Positions 8,720 through 17,352 are shown, numbered from the stretch's first letter. The stretch is 64,000 nt of DNA from Synechococcales cyanobacterium bin31.maxbin.ball.101 (GCA_013298165.1 JAAFJU010000005.1:1-64000), one strand, 5' to 3'. Numbers and translations: made by a program. The notes: generated by a model from the sequence alone, not told the origin.

Positions 8720-9547
8720 ATGACCCTTGCCCAAAAGCAAACGATCCAAAACCGCTTTAAACTCAAGGCCAAAACTTGGGAGCGGATTGATGATATTTTG
8801 ACACCGATCGTCACCCTATTTATTCTGTTAGCCCTATGGCAACTCTTCTCTGCCTTTAATCAAAACCTTCCTGGCCCTATTAAAGTGGTGCAGGATACTT
8901 GGAAATTGATTCTTTATCCCTTTTACGATCGCGGTGGCACCGATAAAGGACTGTTTTGGCAGGTGTGGGCGAGTCTGCAACGGGTGTTGATTGGCTATTC
9001 GATTGCGGCGGTGGTGGGGATTACGGTGGGCGTGATCATTGGTTTAAACAAACGTGCATATAAGGGTCTTGATCCCATTTTTCAAATCCTCCGTACCGTT
9101 CCACCGTTGGCTTGGGTGCCGATCGCTCTGGCTGCATTGCAACAAAACCAACCCGCTGCGTTATTCGTGATTTTCATCACTGCTGTATGGCCGATTCTAA
9201 TCAATACCGCAGTCGGTGTGAAGCAGATTCCCCAAGACTATATCAATGTGTCACAGGTGCTTCAACTGCCTCGGGGGGAGTTCTTCTTTAAAGTGTTGTT
9301 CCCTGCGGCATTGCCTTATATTTTCACGGGATTGCGGATTGCGATCGGATTGGCTTGGTTGGCGATTATTGCGGCAGAGATCGTGATGTCGGGGATTGTC
9401 GGGATTGGGTTCTTTATCTGGAACGCCTATCAAAATGGTCAAGTCAGCGAGATTATTTTAGCGCTGGTTTACATCGGTCTTGTTGGATGGGGATTGGACA
9501 AATTGATGGCTTGGTTGCAAAACAAGATTCTTCCCGCTCAGCGATAG
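8720..9547 (+). CDS. cmpB: CmpB, bicarbonate transporter permease
   Basis: Inner membrane permease of BCT1, 275 residues, with five to six hydrophobic segments. The EAA-type cytoplasmic loop that contacts the ATPases is recognisable around VLQLPRGEFFFKVLFPAALP (about residues 175-195). It has the usual cytoplasmic N-terminal extension before the first helix (LFILLALWQLFSAF). A good ribosome site (TAGGAG) precedes the start. It pairs with the CmpC and CmpD ATPases. NrtB is very similar; the name rests on the operon context with CmpA. Confidence 0.9.
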   Translation: MTLAQKQTIQNRFKLKAKTWERIDDILTPIVTLFILLALWQLFSAFNQNLPGPIKVVQDTWKLILYPFYDRGGTDKGLFWQVWASLQRVLIGYSIAAVVGITVGVIIGLNKRAYKGLDPIFQILRTVPPLAWVPIALAALQQNQPAALFVIFITAVWPILINTAVGVKQIPQDYINVSQVLQLPRGEFFFKVLFPAALPYIFTGLRIAIGLAWLAIIAAEIVMSGIVGIGFFIWNAYQNGQVSEIILALVYIGLVGWGLDKLMAWLQNKILPAQR

Positions 9548-9565
9548 TGATTCAAATTAGATACG

Positions 9566-9612
9566 GGCAAACCGCCCCCCAGCCCCCAATTCTGGGGGAG
9601 CCGGAGTTAGAG
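9566..9612. repeat. C-rich dispersed repeat, copy 3, inside the cmp operon
   Basis: Half-element with CCCCCAATTCTGGGGGAG in the cmpB-cmpC spacer, near-identical to part of the copy behind cmpD. Confidence 0.65.
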
Positions 9613-9645
9613 AAGATTTCATGTCCATTTTAGGAGTAATCGACC

Positions 9646-11649
9646 ATGACTTTTGTAACCGTTGACAATGTAGAAAAGACGTTTGATCTCAATGGTGGGG
9701 GCACCTATATTGCTCTTAAGGGAATTGATTTAACCATTGAAGAAGGCGAGTTTATTTCGTTGATTGGTCATTCGGGGTGTGGGAAATCGACGCTGCTTAA
9801 TATGGTGGCGGGGTTGGATTTGCCGACGGATGGGGTGGTGATGTTGCAAGGGGAACAAGTTTTGCGTCCCGGTCCCGATCGCATGGTGGTGTTTCAAAAC
9901 TACTCTCTTCTTCCTTGGTTGACGGTGCGCGAAAACATTCGGCTTGCGGTGAAGAATGTTTTGAAAAATCTGTCGAAGGAAGAGCAGGATGCGGTGGTCG
10001 AAAAGCACATTGATCTCGTGGGTTTGCGACATGCGGCGGATAAGCCCCCGGAGCAGCTTTCCGGTGGGATGAAGCAGCGAGTGGCGATCGCTCGGGCCTT
10101 GGCCATTCGACCGAAGTTGCTGCTTTTGGATGAACCCTTTGGGGCGCTGGATGCGTTGACAAGAGGCAATCTTCAGGAACAACTGATGAAGATCTGTGAG
10201 GAAAACAAAGTCACGGCGATCATGGTGACGCATGATGTGGATGAGGCGATTTTACTCAGCGATCGGGTGGTGATGTTGACCAATGGTCCCGAGTCCAATA
10301 TTGGTCAATTGATGACGGTGGATATTCCCCGTCCCCGTAAGCGTATGGAAGTGGTCAATCATCCCAATTACTATCTCTATCGCAGTGAAATTATTTACTT
10401 CTTGAATCAACAGAAGCTCGTGAAGAAACTCCGATCGCGCAAACAAACCGTGTTGGCGAAGCATGGACTAGAAAAGGTGAATCTGGAAATTGGGTTCCTG
10501 CCCTTAACGGCCTGTGCTCCGATCGTTATTGCTAAGGAAAAAGGCTTCTTTGCCCATCATGGCTTAGATGAGGTGAATTTAGTCCGGGAATCAAGCTGGC
10601 GGGGCATTCAAGATGGCATTGCGGGCGGCTATCTCGATGCGGCGTTGATGCCTGCGGGAATGCCTGTGTGGATGACGGTGGGTGGAATGGATAATAAGCC
10701 GATTCCTGTGGCCACATCGCTGACGCTGACGCGCAATGGCAATGCGATCGCTCTAGATAAACGTTTTGCGGATCAAGGGATTCGTACGCTGAGTGATCTA
10801 AAGCGATTCCTTCGGGAAACACCCGACAAAAAGCATATCTTTGGTGTGGCCCATGTCGCATCGTCGCATAATTTATTGCTGCGCTATTGGCTTGCTTCCG
10901 GGGGCATTAATCCAGATAAAGATGTCGAAATTCTCGCGTTGCCGCCTGCTCAGATGATTGCAAATTTACAGTCGGGAACGATCGATGGCTATTCGATCGG
11001 CGAACCTTGGGCAACTCGGGCAGTCGTGGAAGAAATCGGCTATGAAATCGCAACGGACATTGAAATCTGGAATGGGCATCCCGGTAAAGTGCTGGGCGTG
11101 CAGGAGGAATGGGCCTTGAAGTATCCCAATACCCATGTGGCGTTGGTGAAAGCCTTACTCGAAGCCTGCCAATATTGTGCTGATCCGGCAAACCATGGAG
11201 AAGTGCGAGAAATCCTAGCCCAATCGGAATATCTGGCCATGGATCACGAGTACATTTACCTCAGTGATGAACAGCAGGCGACTTGCAGTGTGACCAATGA
11301 TAGTCGCCAATTGTCCCATCACATTTTCTTCGGTGGATCGGCCAATCGCCCTAGTCGCACTGAAAATCTATGGCTCCTGACACAATTAGCCCGCTGGGGA
11401 GATGTGGCGTTTCCGCGCAATTGGGTGGAGGTTTTGGAACGGGTCTGTAAGGTGGGGGTCTTTAGTATTGCTGCGCGGGAATTAGGGCTATCTGAGATTG
11501 CGAATTACAGTCGCGGGACGATCGAACTCTTTGATGGTCAAAAGTTTACAGCAGATGACCCGATCAGCTATTTGAATCATCTCGAAATCAAACATGATGT
11601 CTACATGGCAGATGTGATGTTGGATGTGGCGATGCCAAAAGCAGCTTAA
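9646..11649 (+). CDS. cmpC: CmpC, ATPase fused to a CmpA-like domain
   Basis: 667-residue two-domain subunit. The N-terminal ABC ATPase (about residues 1-260) has Walker A GHSGCGKST, signature LSGGMKQR, Walker B LLLLDEPFGALD and the switch His in VTHDVDEA. A linker then leads to a CmpA/NrtA-like substrate-binding domain (about 280-650; EIGFLPLTACAPIVIAKEKGFFAHHGL, IDGYSIGEPWATRAV). In the family this cytosolic domain is regulatory; in NrtC it is required for inhibition by ammonium. Here it reads HPGK at the place where CmpA has HPEE. The length matches known CmpC proteins. Confidence 0.92.
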   Translation: MTFVTVDNVEKTFDLNGGGTYIALKGIDLTIEEGEFISLIGHSGCGKSTLLNMVAGLDLPTDGVVMLQGEQVLRPGPDRMVVFQNYSLLPWLTVRENIRLAVKNVLKNLSKEEQDAVVEKHIDLVGLRHAADKPPEQLSGGMKQRVAIARALAIRPKLLLLDEPFGALDALTRGNLQEQLMKICEENKVTAIMVTHDVDEAILLSDRVVMLTNGPESNIGQLMTVDIPRPRKRMEVVNHPNYYLYRSEIIYFLNQQKLVKKLRSRKQTVLAKHGLEKVNLEIGFLPLTACAPIVIAKEKGFFAHHGLDEVNLVRESSWRGIQDGIAGGYLDAALMPAGMPVWMTVGGMDNKPIPVATSLTLTRNGNAIALDKRFADQGIRTLSDLKRFLRETPDKKHIFGVAHVASSHNLLLRYWLASGGINPDKDVEILALPPAQMIANLQSGTIDGYSIGEPWATRAVVEEIGYEIATDIEIWNGHPGKVLGVQEEWALKYPNTHVALVKALLEACQYCADPANHGEVREILAQSEYLAMDHEYIYLSDEQQATCSVTNDSRQLSHHIFFGGSANRPSRTENLWLLTQLARWGDVAFPRNWVEVLERVCKVGVFSIAARELGLSEIANYSRGTIELFDGQKFTADDPISYLNHLEIKHDVYMADVMLDVAMPKAA

Positions 11650-11692
11650 ATTGTCGGTTTTGATGGATGTTCATTTTACATAGGAACGCATT

Positions 11693-12553
11693 ATGCAAAC
11701 ACTAAGCACAACGCATCACGATCGGTCTACTTCTTTACGAGGTTCTATGGACGCGCCAACTGTGAATGAGTTTCTCTCGATTAAGAATGTCAAGAAAAGT
11801 TTTCCGATCGCGGATGGTGGCGAATATGTTGTTCTCGATGGCGTTAATCTAACGGTGAAGCAGGGCGAGTTTGTCTGTCTAATTGGACATTCTGGCTGTG
11901 GTAAATCGACGCTGCTGAATATGGTGAGCGGTTTTTCTAAACCCACAACAGGGAGCGTGACGTTAAAGGGCAAACCGATTATGGGTCCGGGTCCCGATCG
12001 GATGGTGGTCTTTCAAGGCTATGCCTTGCTGCCTTGGTTGACGGCGTACGAGAATATTTATTTAGCGGTCAATGCGGTTTATCAGGAGAAGTCTAAAGGT
12101 GAAAAAGATGAAATTGTGATCAATCACCTCAAAATGGTGGGACTCATGGATGCCAAAGACAAGACGCCACCGCAAATTTCAGGTGGAATGCGGCAGCGGG
12201 TGGCGATCGCCCGTGCGCTTTCCATTCGTCCGGAGGTGTTGGTATTGGATGAACCCTTTGGGGCGTTGGATGCGATTACAAAGGAAGAGTTGCAGGAGGA
12301 GTTGCTAAAAATCTGGAATCATACGCGCAATACGGTGTTAATGATTACCCATGATATTGATGAAGCGCTGTTTCTCGCAGACAAAATCGTAATGATGACC
12401 AATGGACCTTCGGCGGAAATTGGGGAGGTGATTGAGGTTCCGTTTAAGCGGCCTCGCGATCGGGCCAGAATTATGGAAATGCCGGAATATTATAAAGTTC
12501 GCAATTACGTGTTGGATTATTTGTACAACCGTTTTGCTCATGCTGTGGATTAG
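11693..12553 (+). CDS. cmpD: CmpD, bicarbonate transporter ATPase
   Basis: Single-domain ABC ATPase of BCT1, 286 residues: Walker A GHSGCGKST, signature ISGGMRQR, Walker B VLVLDEPFGALD, switch His in ITHDIDEA. An N-terminal extension of about 25 residues precedes the ATPase fold; an in-frame ATG at codon 20 is an alternative start. It forms the ATPase pair with the N-terminal half of CmpC. Last gene of the operon, followed by a C-rich repeat pair. Confidence 0.92.
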   Translation: MQTLSTTHHDRSTSLRGSMDAPTVNEFLSIKNVKKSFPIADGGEYVVLDGVNLTVKQGEFVCLIGHSGCGKSTLLNMVSGFSKPTTGSVTLKGKPIMGPGPDRMVVFQGYALLPWLTAYENIYLAVNAVYQEKSKGEKDEIVINHLKMVGLMDAKDKTPPQISGGMRQRVAIARALSIRPEVLVLDEPFGALDAITKEELQEELLKIWNHTRNTVLMITHDIDEALFLADKIVMMTNGPSAEIGEVIEVPFKRPRDRARIMEMPEYYKVRNYVLDYLYNRFAHAVD

Positions 12554-12582
12554 ATTTCACAATGGCAATCAATGCAACACAT

Positions 12583-12676
12583 CCTGACAAACCGCCCCCC
12601 AGCCCCCAATTCTGGGGGAGCTAGAGTTAGATTCCGCTTCCGGTTCCCCCAGAATTGGGGGTTAGGGGGCTTGATA
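12583..12676. repeat. C-rich dispersed repeat, copy 4
   Basis: Two inverted half-elements (CCCCCAATTCTGGGGG, then CCCCCAGAATTGGGGG) behind cmpD. They can pair with each other as a long hairpin and may act as the operon's 3' end. Confidence 0.7.
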
Positions 12677-12716
12677 TGTCGCAATGACGAATTGATTTGG
12701 TATAAGGTCCGATCGG

Positions 12717-13103
12717 TTAATTGACGATCGCGGTGCTGCTGTTAGAGCCTTTAGTACGAATGGGGCGTTTGCGATCGGACTTTTTCTTCAGACCAATGGC
12801 ACGGGCTTCGTTACTATCAGACCCAAACTGTCCGCGCACGACTTCTTTCATGGCCAAAATTGCATTGTGGAAGTCCCATTCAGCAGTGCGGGCCGCGTCA
12901 ACGGAAGCTTGGTACAGGGCGAGACATTCTTTTTCGGCTTGACGACGAAGTTGGAGCGTTTGGTAGGCATTTTGCAGGGCTTCGGGGGTGGCTTCGGCGC
13001 GGCTGGTGGCGTAGGTGCGGATGCTACCGAGTCCGTTGAAGGCGTCGATGTCTTGTTGAAGCAGTTGAGGGGTGATTTTGCGGTTGGAAGTGGTGTTTGG
13101 CAT
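12717..13103 (-). CDS. Hypothetical protein, helical and basic at the C-terminus
   Basis: 128 residues, no family recognised. Residues 15-95 look helical (ATPEALQNAYQTLQLRRQAE and neighbours); the C-terminus is basic (KKKSDRKRPIRTKG). Soluble, without signal peptide. The region with the highest apparent conservation potential is DFHNAILAMKEVVRGQFG. It is alone on the minus strand between cmpD and a tandem repeat. Function unknown. Confidence 0.6.
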   Translation of the reverse strand: MPNTTSNRKITPQLLQQDIDAFNGLGSIRTYATSRAEATPEALQNAYQTLQLRRQAEKECLALYQASVDAARTAEWDFHNAILAMKEVVRGQFGSDSNEARAIGLKKKSDRKRPIRTKGSNSSTAIVN

Positions 13104-13204
13104 TGTGCGCCCTGTGATTTTATATTTACCGATTTAATGTGCCCGATCGGATTTCGAGGGCGATCGGCTGTTTGACGTAAGGGACTCAGCCAAATGTCTA
13201 AATG

Positions 13205-13390
13205 CACGGGTGACAATGGCGTTGTTGAGCTTGGTTGAAGCTTGTGCAAGCTTGCTTATGGGGTTATTGAGCTTACTTATCGCGTTGTCGGGCTTGCACT
13301 TAGGATTGTCGATCGTGCTTATAGGATTGTGAGGCTTGCAATTGGGGTTGTCAGCGGTGCTTATGGGATTGTTGGGCGTGAATGAAGCCT
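13205..13390. repeat. Degenerate tandem repeat of about 24 bp units
   Basis: Roughly seven degenerate units built on GCTTGC/GCTTAT and GGATTGT/GGGTTGT. The repeat opens a minus-strand frame (13134-13445, 103 codons) translating to NPISTxDNPxCKP-like units; it has no recognised family, so I treat the frame as a by-product of the repeat. Confidence 0.55.
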
Positions 13391-13482
13391 GGTGATTTGC
13401 GCGGGAGGCGTTGCTAACGATCGATTTCCTTTGTGGGCCAATCACACTCCTGTTGTGATGAAGCCTGATGAACCGCCCCAGT

Positions 13483-13869
13483 TCACCAAATCACGTTGAC
13501 GGGGTATTGAATAATATATTGATCGACGCTGATAATGGGGATATTTTCGATTTGGCTTTGTGCCACGAGGAGTCTATCGAAGGGATCGCGGTGCAAGCTT
13601 GGGAGGGACGCAACTTGGAGAATATGCGATAAGTTAACGGGAAGGATGATGAATCGATTTGCGGTAATTCGGGATGGAATGTAAGTTTCGGCAGGTTCTG
13701 GGAGTGTGAGTTTTCCTGTACCTTGTTTAATGACAATCTCCCAACCATTGATAACGCTGAAGAGGATTGTGTTGTTCGGATTAGCAATTGTATCCCGTGC
13801 GATCGGCGAGAGTTGAGGGTCGTCAGTGACCCACCAGATAAACGTATGGGTATCGAGCAGGAACTTCAT
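13483..13869 (-). CDS. PIN-domain toxin (VapC-like)
   Basis: 128-residue PIN domain, the RNase fold of VapC toxins. Acidic active-site residues are at FLLDTHTFIWW (D6), the central INGWEIVIKQ (E about 45), and DPFDRLLVAQ (D about 96, D about 99), followed by the late strand IPIISVDQ. It is closely preceded by a small gene of antitoxin type on the same strand (9 bp apart), so the two form a toxin-antitoxin module. Expected activity: cleavage of tRNA or rRNA when the antitoxin is lost; target unknown. Confidence 0.85.
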   Translation of the reverse strand: MKFLLDTHTFIWWVTDDPQLSPIARDTIANPNNTILFSVINGWEIVIKQGTGKLTLPEPAETYIPSRITANRFIILPVNLSHILQVASLPSLHRDPFDRLLVAQSQIENIPIISVDQYIIQYPVNVIW

Positions 13870-13878
13870 GGGAATGAA

Positions 13879-14142
13879 TTATGACGGGTTGAGAAAATCA
13901 TTGAGAATCGGTTCAGGCAGCGGAGCATTAAAATCATCTGAAATCCAGACTTGTCCCCGGTCCTGTCCAGGAGTTCTAGGCAAGATACTTTCTGATACCT
14001 GTGACCGATCGTATTTCATCTGTGCGACCTCAAGCTCTAGTCTAATGAGTCGTTCTTCTAGCTTCGTGTTTTGCGCGGGTTCTTGTCGAAACCGCAACCA
14101 TTCATTGAGTCGGGATGTAAGGCTTTTGAGTGAGAGGGTCAT
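13879..14142 (-). CDS. Antitoxin partner of the PIN toxin
   Basis: Small protein of 87 residues. The middle is helical and charged (LEERLIRLELEVAQMKY) and the C-terminus WISDDFNAPLPEPILNDF is typical of cyanobacterial antitoxins that pair with PIN toxins: such tails fold into the toxin's active-site groove. The ATG at 14142 has GAGG 8 bases upstream and is preferred over the GTG two codons earlier. Promoter autoregulation is expected by family precedent but no operator was identified. Confidence 0.7.
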   Translation of the reverse strand: MTLSLKSLTSRLNEWLRFRQEPAQNTKLEERLIRLELEVAQMKYDRSQVSESILPRTPGQDRGQVWISDDFNAPLPEPILNDFLNPS

Positions 14143-14210
14143 GGTCACAACCTCGATCGCATTTGTTTATATTATACCAGAGACCATCGAACCTCTCTCC
14201 ACACCACGGG

Positions 14211-16103
14211 CTAGTCCACCGATCGCACCTGTTGCAAAATCGATCGTGTCATCGTATGCTCCGACAGTCGATCGGCTTGTCCATTCGTATGAGCGGTGAT
14301 GATTAGATTAACCAATCCGTTAAATGTGCCTTTGACGTAGGGATGATCTTGGGGGAGACGATCGAGGAAGACTGTTAGGGCTTTGTGGTAGAGGGGTTCG
14401 GCTTCCTCATAGCGATCGAACTGGGTATAAAGTCCAGCGAGATTGTTATACCAAACAGCAACGTCTGGATGATCTTCTCCGAGATGTTGAATGCCGATCG
14501 CCAAGGCGCGAAGGTAGAGGGGTTCAGCGTCGTTGTAGCGTCCCATCGATCGATATAACCCCGCCAAATTATTCAAGCTCCCTGCCGTTTGCGGATGGTC
14601 CGGTCCTAACTGCTTTTCGCTGATCGCCAAGGCTCTCAGGTAGAGGGGTTCTGCCGCTTCGTAACGTCCCATCGACTCGTATAAGCCCGCCAAATTATTC
14701 AAGCTCGTTCCCGTGTCCGGATGGTCCGGTCCTAACTGCTTTTCGCTGATCGCCAAGGCTAGTTCACTCCACTGCAACCCCGGTTCAAATAGCCCTTGAG
14801 CATAGTAGTAAAGGCTAAGGTTCGCTGCCACAAAGCCGATCGACTCTCCAAAAACATCCACCGATTGCTGTTCCGTCAGATCCACCCAATGCGGAACCCA
14901 CAGCGCCGCATCCTGCACCTGCTCCCGATCCATCGTCTGCTTACATTTTTCTTGCGCCGCGCCCAGCATTACCTCGACATAGCGCTCCCGAGCCTCACTT
15001 GCATCAGCTATCTCATCCAGCTTCACCGCCAAAAACGCCCGTAGCATCGGATGCAACTGCTCATCCGTACCCACCAAATGCAAATTCACCAACTGATCCC
15101 AAGCATCCTCCAGATCCTCCTCCTCCCACTCCGCGAGACAAGCCCGCACCGCCACCGCCGGAATCGCCGCCAACCCAAACAAACTCAAAAACGCCCCCAA
15201 CTCTTGAGCCTTCGACCCAGCCTCCAGCGCGACCCAGCTCACCTCAAACGCCGCCGCCAAACTCTCATGCGTCGTCGTCATCGGCTGTCCCCGCAGCAAC
15301 GCCTTCGCCACCAGCTTCTGATCCCTCAGTCGCTCCAGCACCGTCGCAACACTCGTTCTCGGCTTCGCCGCCAAATATCGCCCCACCAACTCCAACGCCA
15401 ACGGCAAATTCCCCAACCACTCACACAGCTTCTCCGCGATCGCAAGCTCCCGATCGACCCGCTCCGTCCCCACAATCTCCCGCAACAACCCCAACGACTC
15501 CGGCAACCGAAACACCCCCAAATCCAACCGCCGCATCTGCAACCGTTCCCGCGTCGTCAACACCACCCGAAACGCCCCATCCGTCGGCAAATAAGGACGC
15601 ACGGCTTCATAGTCCGCCACCGTCACGACATCATCCACAATCACCAACCGCCGCCCCGTAATCCCCTGCTTCCAGAAGGCATAGCATTCCTGCACCTTCT
15701 GCACCTCAGTACTCAGCGTCCCCGTCTCCGGCAACCCCATCCGCACCCCATAGCTCAACACCTGCCCCACAATATCCCGCGCACTCAGCCACCAGACCCC
15801 CGCCGGATAATCATCATCATGGCGCAATGCATATTGCACCGCCAACTCCGTCTTCCCCACCCCGCCCATTCCCGAAGTCGCCGCCGCGATCGCCACCTGC
15901 GACTCCACCGCCAGCAACTTATGCAACTCTGCCAGTTCATCTTCCCGCCCCACAAACGTCTCCGTCCCCGTCCGATCGATCGTCGGACGTGCGATCGATC
16001 GTTGTTCATTATGGTAATGAACGTGATCGCCACCGATGATATTAGTGTTCTTTTCTCCACGAATATCTGTGTTGTAAACCGTTGCAGAAGTATTGTCTGA
16101 CAT
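14211..16103 (-). CDS. NB-ARC/TPR (NLR-like) receptor with N-terminal amyloid-like motif
   Basis: 630-residue STAND NTPase. Order: a short N-terminal stretch with TDIRGEKNTNIIGG (about residues 12-25), NB-ARC ATPase with P-loop GMGGVGKT (78-85), RRLVIVDDVV Walker B and LPLALELVGRYL, a winged-helix linker, then at least three TPRs with LGPDHP-NNLAGLY-GRYxxAEPLYxRAL consensus. The NTNIIGG motif recurs at the C-terminus of the adjacent Bell-like protein; in NLR-like systems such pairs let the oligomerised receptor template amyloid folding of the effector. Start at 16103 chosen because it places the motif right at the N-terminus. Confidence 0.85.
   Translation of the reverse strand: MSDNTSATVYNTDIRGEKNTNIIGGDHVHYHNEQRSIARPTIDRTGTETFVGREDELAELHKLLAVESQVAIAAATSGMGGVGKTELAVQYALRHDDDYPAGVWWLSARDIVGQVLSYGVRMGLPETGTLSTEVQKVQECYAFWKQGITGRRLVIVDDVVTVADYEAVRPYLPTDGAFRVVLTTRERLQMRRLDLGVFRLPESLGLLREIVGTERVDRELAIAEKLCEWLGNLPLALELVGRYLAAKPRTSVATVLERLRDQKLVAKALLRGQPMTTTHESLAAAFEVSWVALEAGSKAQELGAFLSLFGLAAIPAVAVRACLAEWEEEDLEDAWDQLVNLHLVGTDEQLHPMLRAFLAVKLDEIADASEARERYVEVMLGAAQEKCKQTMDREQVQDAALWVPHWVDLTEQQSVDVFGESIGFVAANLSLYYYAQGLFEPGLQWSELALAISEKQLGPDHPDTGTSLNNLAGLYESMGRYEAAEPLYLRALAISEKQLGPDHPQTAGSLNNLAGLYRSMGRYNDAEPLYLRALAIGIQHLGEDHPDVAVWYNNLAGLYTQFDRYEEAEPLYHKALTVFLDRLPQDHPYVKGTFNGLVNLIITAHTNGQADRLSEHTMTRSILQQVRSVD
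14592..14760. repeat. Direct repeat encoding neighbouring TPRs
   Basis: A 43-bp stretch at 14592-14634 is repeated without change at 14718-14760, an offset of 126 bp or one 42-residue TPR. Such identity points to recent unit duplication or gene conversion. Confidence 0.8.
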
Positions 16104-16149
16104 GATGAAGAGGCTAATTGAATGAACGTGAATCAAGCGATCGTCGATC

Positions 16150-16180
16150 ATAGCCCCCAGAATTGGGGGTTTGGGGGCTA
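16150..16180. repeat. C-rich dispersed repeat, copy 5
   Basis: Short copy (CCCCCAGAATTGGGGG core) in the 104-bp spacer between the effector and receptor genes. Confidence 0.65.
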
Positions 16181-16207
16181 CAAGACTCGGAAACAAACGA
16201 GCAATCT

Positions 16208-16651
16208 TTATTGATTGTGAGTATGGGTATGAGTTCCCCCAATAATATTGGTATTCTTATTACCCGAAATCGGCGTCACATAAGCCGTTCCCCCTTCATA
16301 CACATTCGTTACGATCGAGCTATTATCTTGAATCTGCGTCAACTCAAAATGCAGATCATTCGCCAACGCCTTCACCTCTTCCGCAAACTCCGGCGTCTGT
16401 TTCCAAAGACTCATCAAATAGTTTCTCAACGCCTGAACCTCTTCCGGCTTATCCGCCGCCGCACCCTCCAGCGCTTCCACCGCCCGCCGATTCGTCCGAA
16501 TCTTCGCCAACACCGCATTCCCCAATTCCGTCAGTTTCTTCGTCGCCGCCACCGTCAGCGTCTTCCCAAGCTCCCCCGCACTCCCTTTAACAAACTCATC
16601 CAACACAATCTTCCCGATCGCCAAAGCCGCCGTCGTCGTCACAATTTCCAT
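16208..16651 (-). CDS. Bell-like (HeLo-type) effector with C-terminal amyloid-like motif
   Basis: 147-residue protein. The N-terminal two thirds are helical and resemble Bell domains, bacterial counterparts of fungal HeLo/HELL pore-forming cell-death domains: a hydrophobic, Gly/Ala-rich first helix (VTTTAALAIGKIVLDEFVKG) is followed by amphipathic helices. The C-terminus has ISGNKNTNIIGG (128-139) and a His/Thr-rich tail, matching the receptor's N-terminal motif. Inferred role: membrane-permeabilising executioner switched on by the NB-ARC receptor. The ATG at 16651 is favoured because it starts exactly at the Bell-like helix. It is upstream of, and co-directional with, the receptor gene. Confidence 0.7.
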   Translation of the reverse strand: MEIVTTTAALAIGKIVLDEFVKGSAGELGKTLTVAATKKLTELGNAVLAKIRTNRRAVEALEGAAADKPEEVQALRNYLMSLWKQTPEFAEEVKALANDLHFELTQIQDNSSIVTNVYEGGTAYVTPISGNKNTNIIGGTHTHTHNQ

Positions 16652-16791
16652 GACCAGTCTCCCAAGTCTAAATTGAAGGTAGATATTTAGTTCTTCAAAG
16701 ACTAGACGACAAATTCCGTAAAATGCTCCCGCTTTATGGAAAATTAACCATGACCCTGAAATTTCGCCCATCTCCCATCCCGATCGCCTAC

Positions 16792-16860
16792 CCTAAAAGC
16801 ATTGCCGCCGATGAGTCGATCGATCGTGCGATCGGGGGAAGTGCGATCGTCCCTTTTACG
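16792..16860. repeat. CGATCG-rich cassette repeat, copy A
   Basis: Core CGATGAGTCGATCGATCGTG followed by CGATCGGGGGAAGTGCGATCG. Copies B (about 17353-17456) and C (about 18261-18352) flank the next two gene units. Confidence 0.7.
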
Positions 16861-17293
16861 CTGGGATAGAATACTCTGACGCATGGCATTGAAGATACTC
16901 CAGCGAAAGCAATCGCAAATAATCTAGAAGCTGAATATAGGACTGAAGTTTTGGATAATCGCTACCTGACACTTGATAGAACTGGATGACGATCGCATTT
17001 TCAAATACATTGAACCGCCGAAGGTCAGCGATCGCATTCTCAACATTCTTCATCTGTCCCGTTGCTTGAATTTGCCTCGCATACCCACTAATATCAACCG
17101 TCAACAGTTCCAACTCTTCCACAATGGAAAACCCCTCCTCAGACCCCGGACACATCAAAGCCGCTTGAACCCATTCTGACTTTGCCTCTTGATGAAGCTG
17201 GGTGAGCTGATGGAGGAAGTGATTAATTTGATGTTGCTGACTACCGAGTTGATTAGGAGAGGTCCGCATAAGCTTGAATCTCAGAGGTTTCAT
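16856..17293 (-). CDS. Hypothetical protein
   Basis: 145 residues, no recognised family, soluble and largely helical (HQINHFLHQLTQLHQEAKSE; SYIQLLDYLRLLSLEYLQC). A strong Shine-Dalgarno AGGAGG lies two bases ahead of the ATG, which supports translation although the spacing is short. It stands between copies A and B of the cassette repeat in a defence-like region, which is the only hint at a role. Confidence 0.55.
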   Translation of the reverse strand: MKPLRFKLMRTSPNQLGSQQHQINHFLHQLTQLHQEAKSEWVQAALMCPGSEEGFSIVEELELLTVDISGYARQIQATGQMKNVENAIADLRRFNVFENAIVIQFYQVSGSDYPKLQSYIQLLDYLRLLSLEYLQCHASEYSIPA

Positions 17294-17352
17294 TACCTCC
17301 TTTGCTTAATTTTGCCATAGTTCAGGAAAACAGACTTAATATTTGCGATCGG

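Noticed and set aside
7292-12553. Nitrate transporter nrtABCD
   Set aside because: The operon organisation is the same, but the binding protein has the CmpA-type [21 protein letters not shown] and HPEE signatures, a CmpR-like regulator is divergent, and no nirA or narB gene is present.
13134-13445. 103-residue protein-coding gene
   Set aside because: The frame is largely formed by a degenerate tandem repeat and shows no recognisable domain; listed as a repeat only.
15051-16100. Long plus-strand ORF (349 residues) opposite the NB-ARC gene
   Set aside because: Pro/Arg/Gln-rich translation with no domain; it is the antisense shadow of a gene with strong third-position bias.
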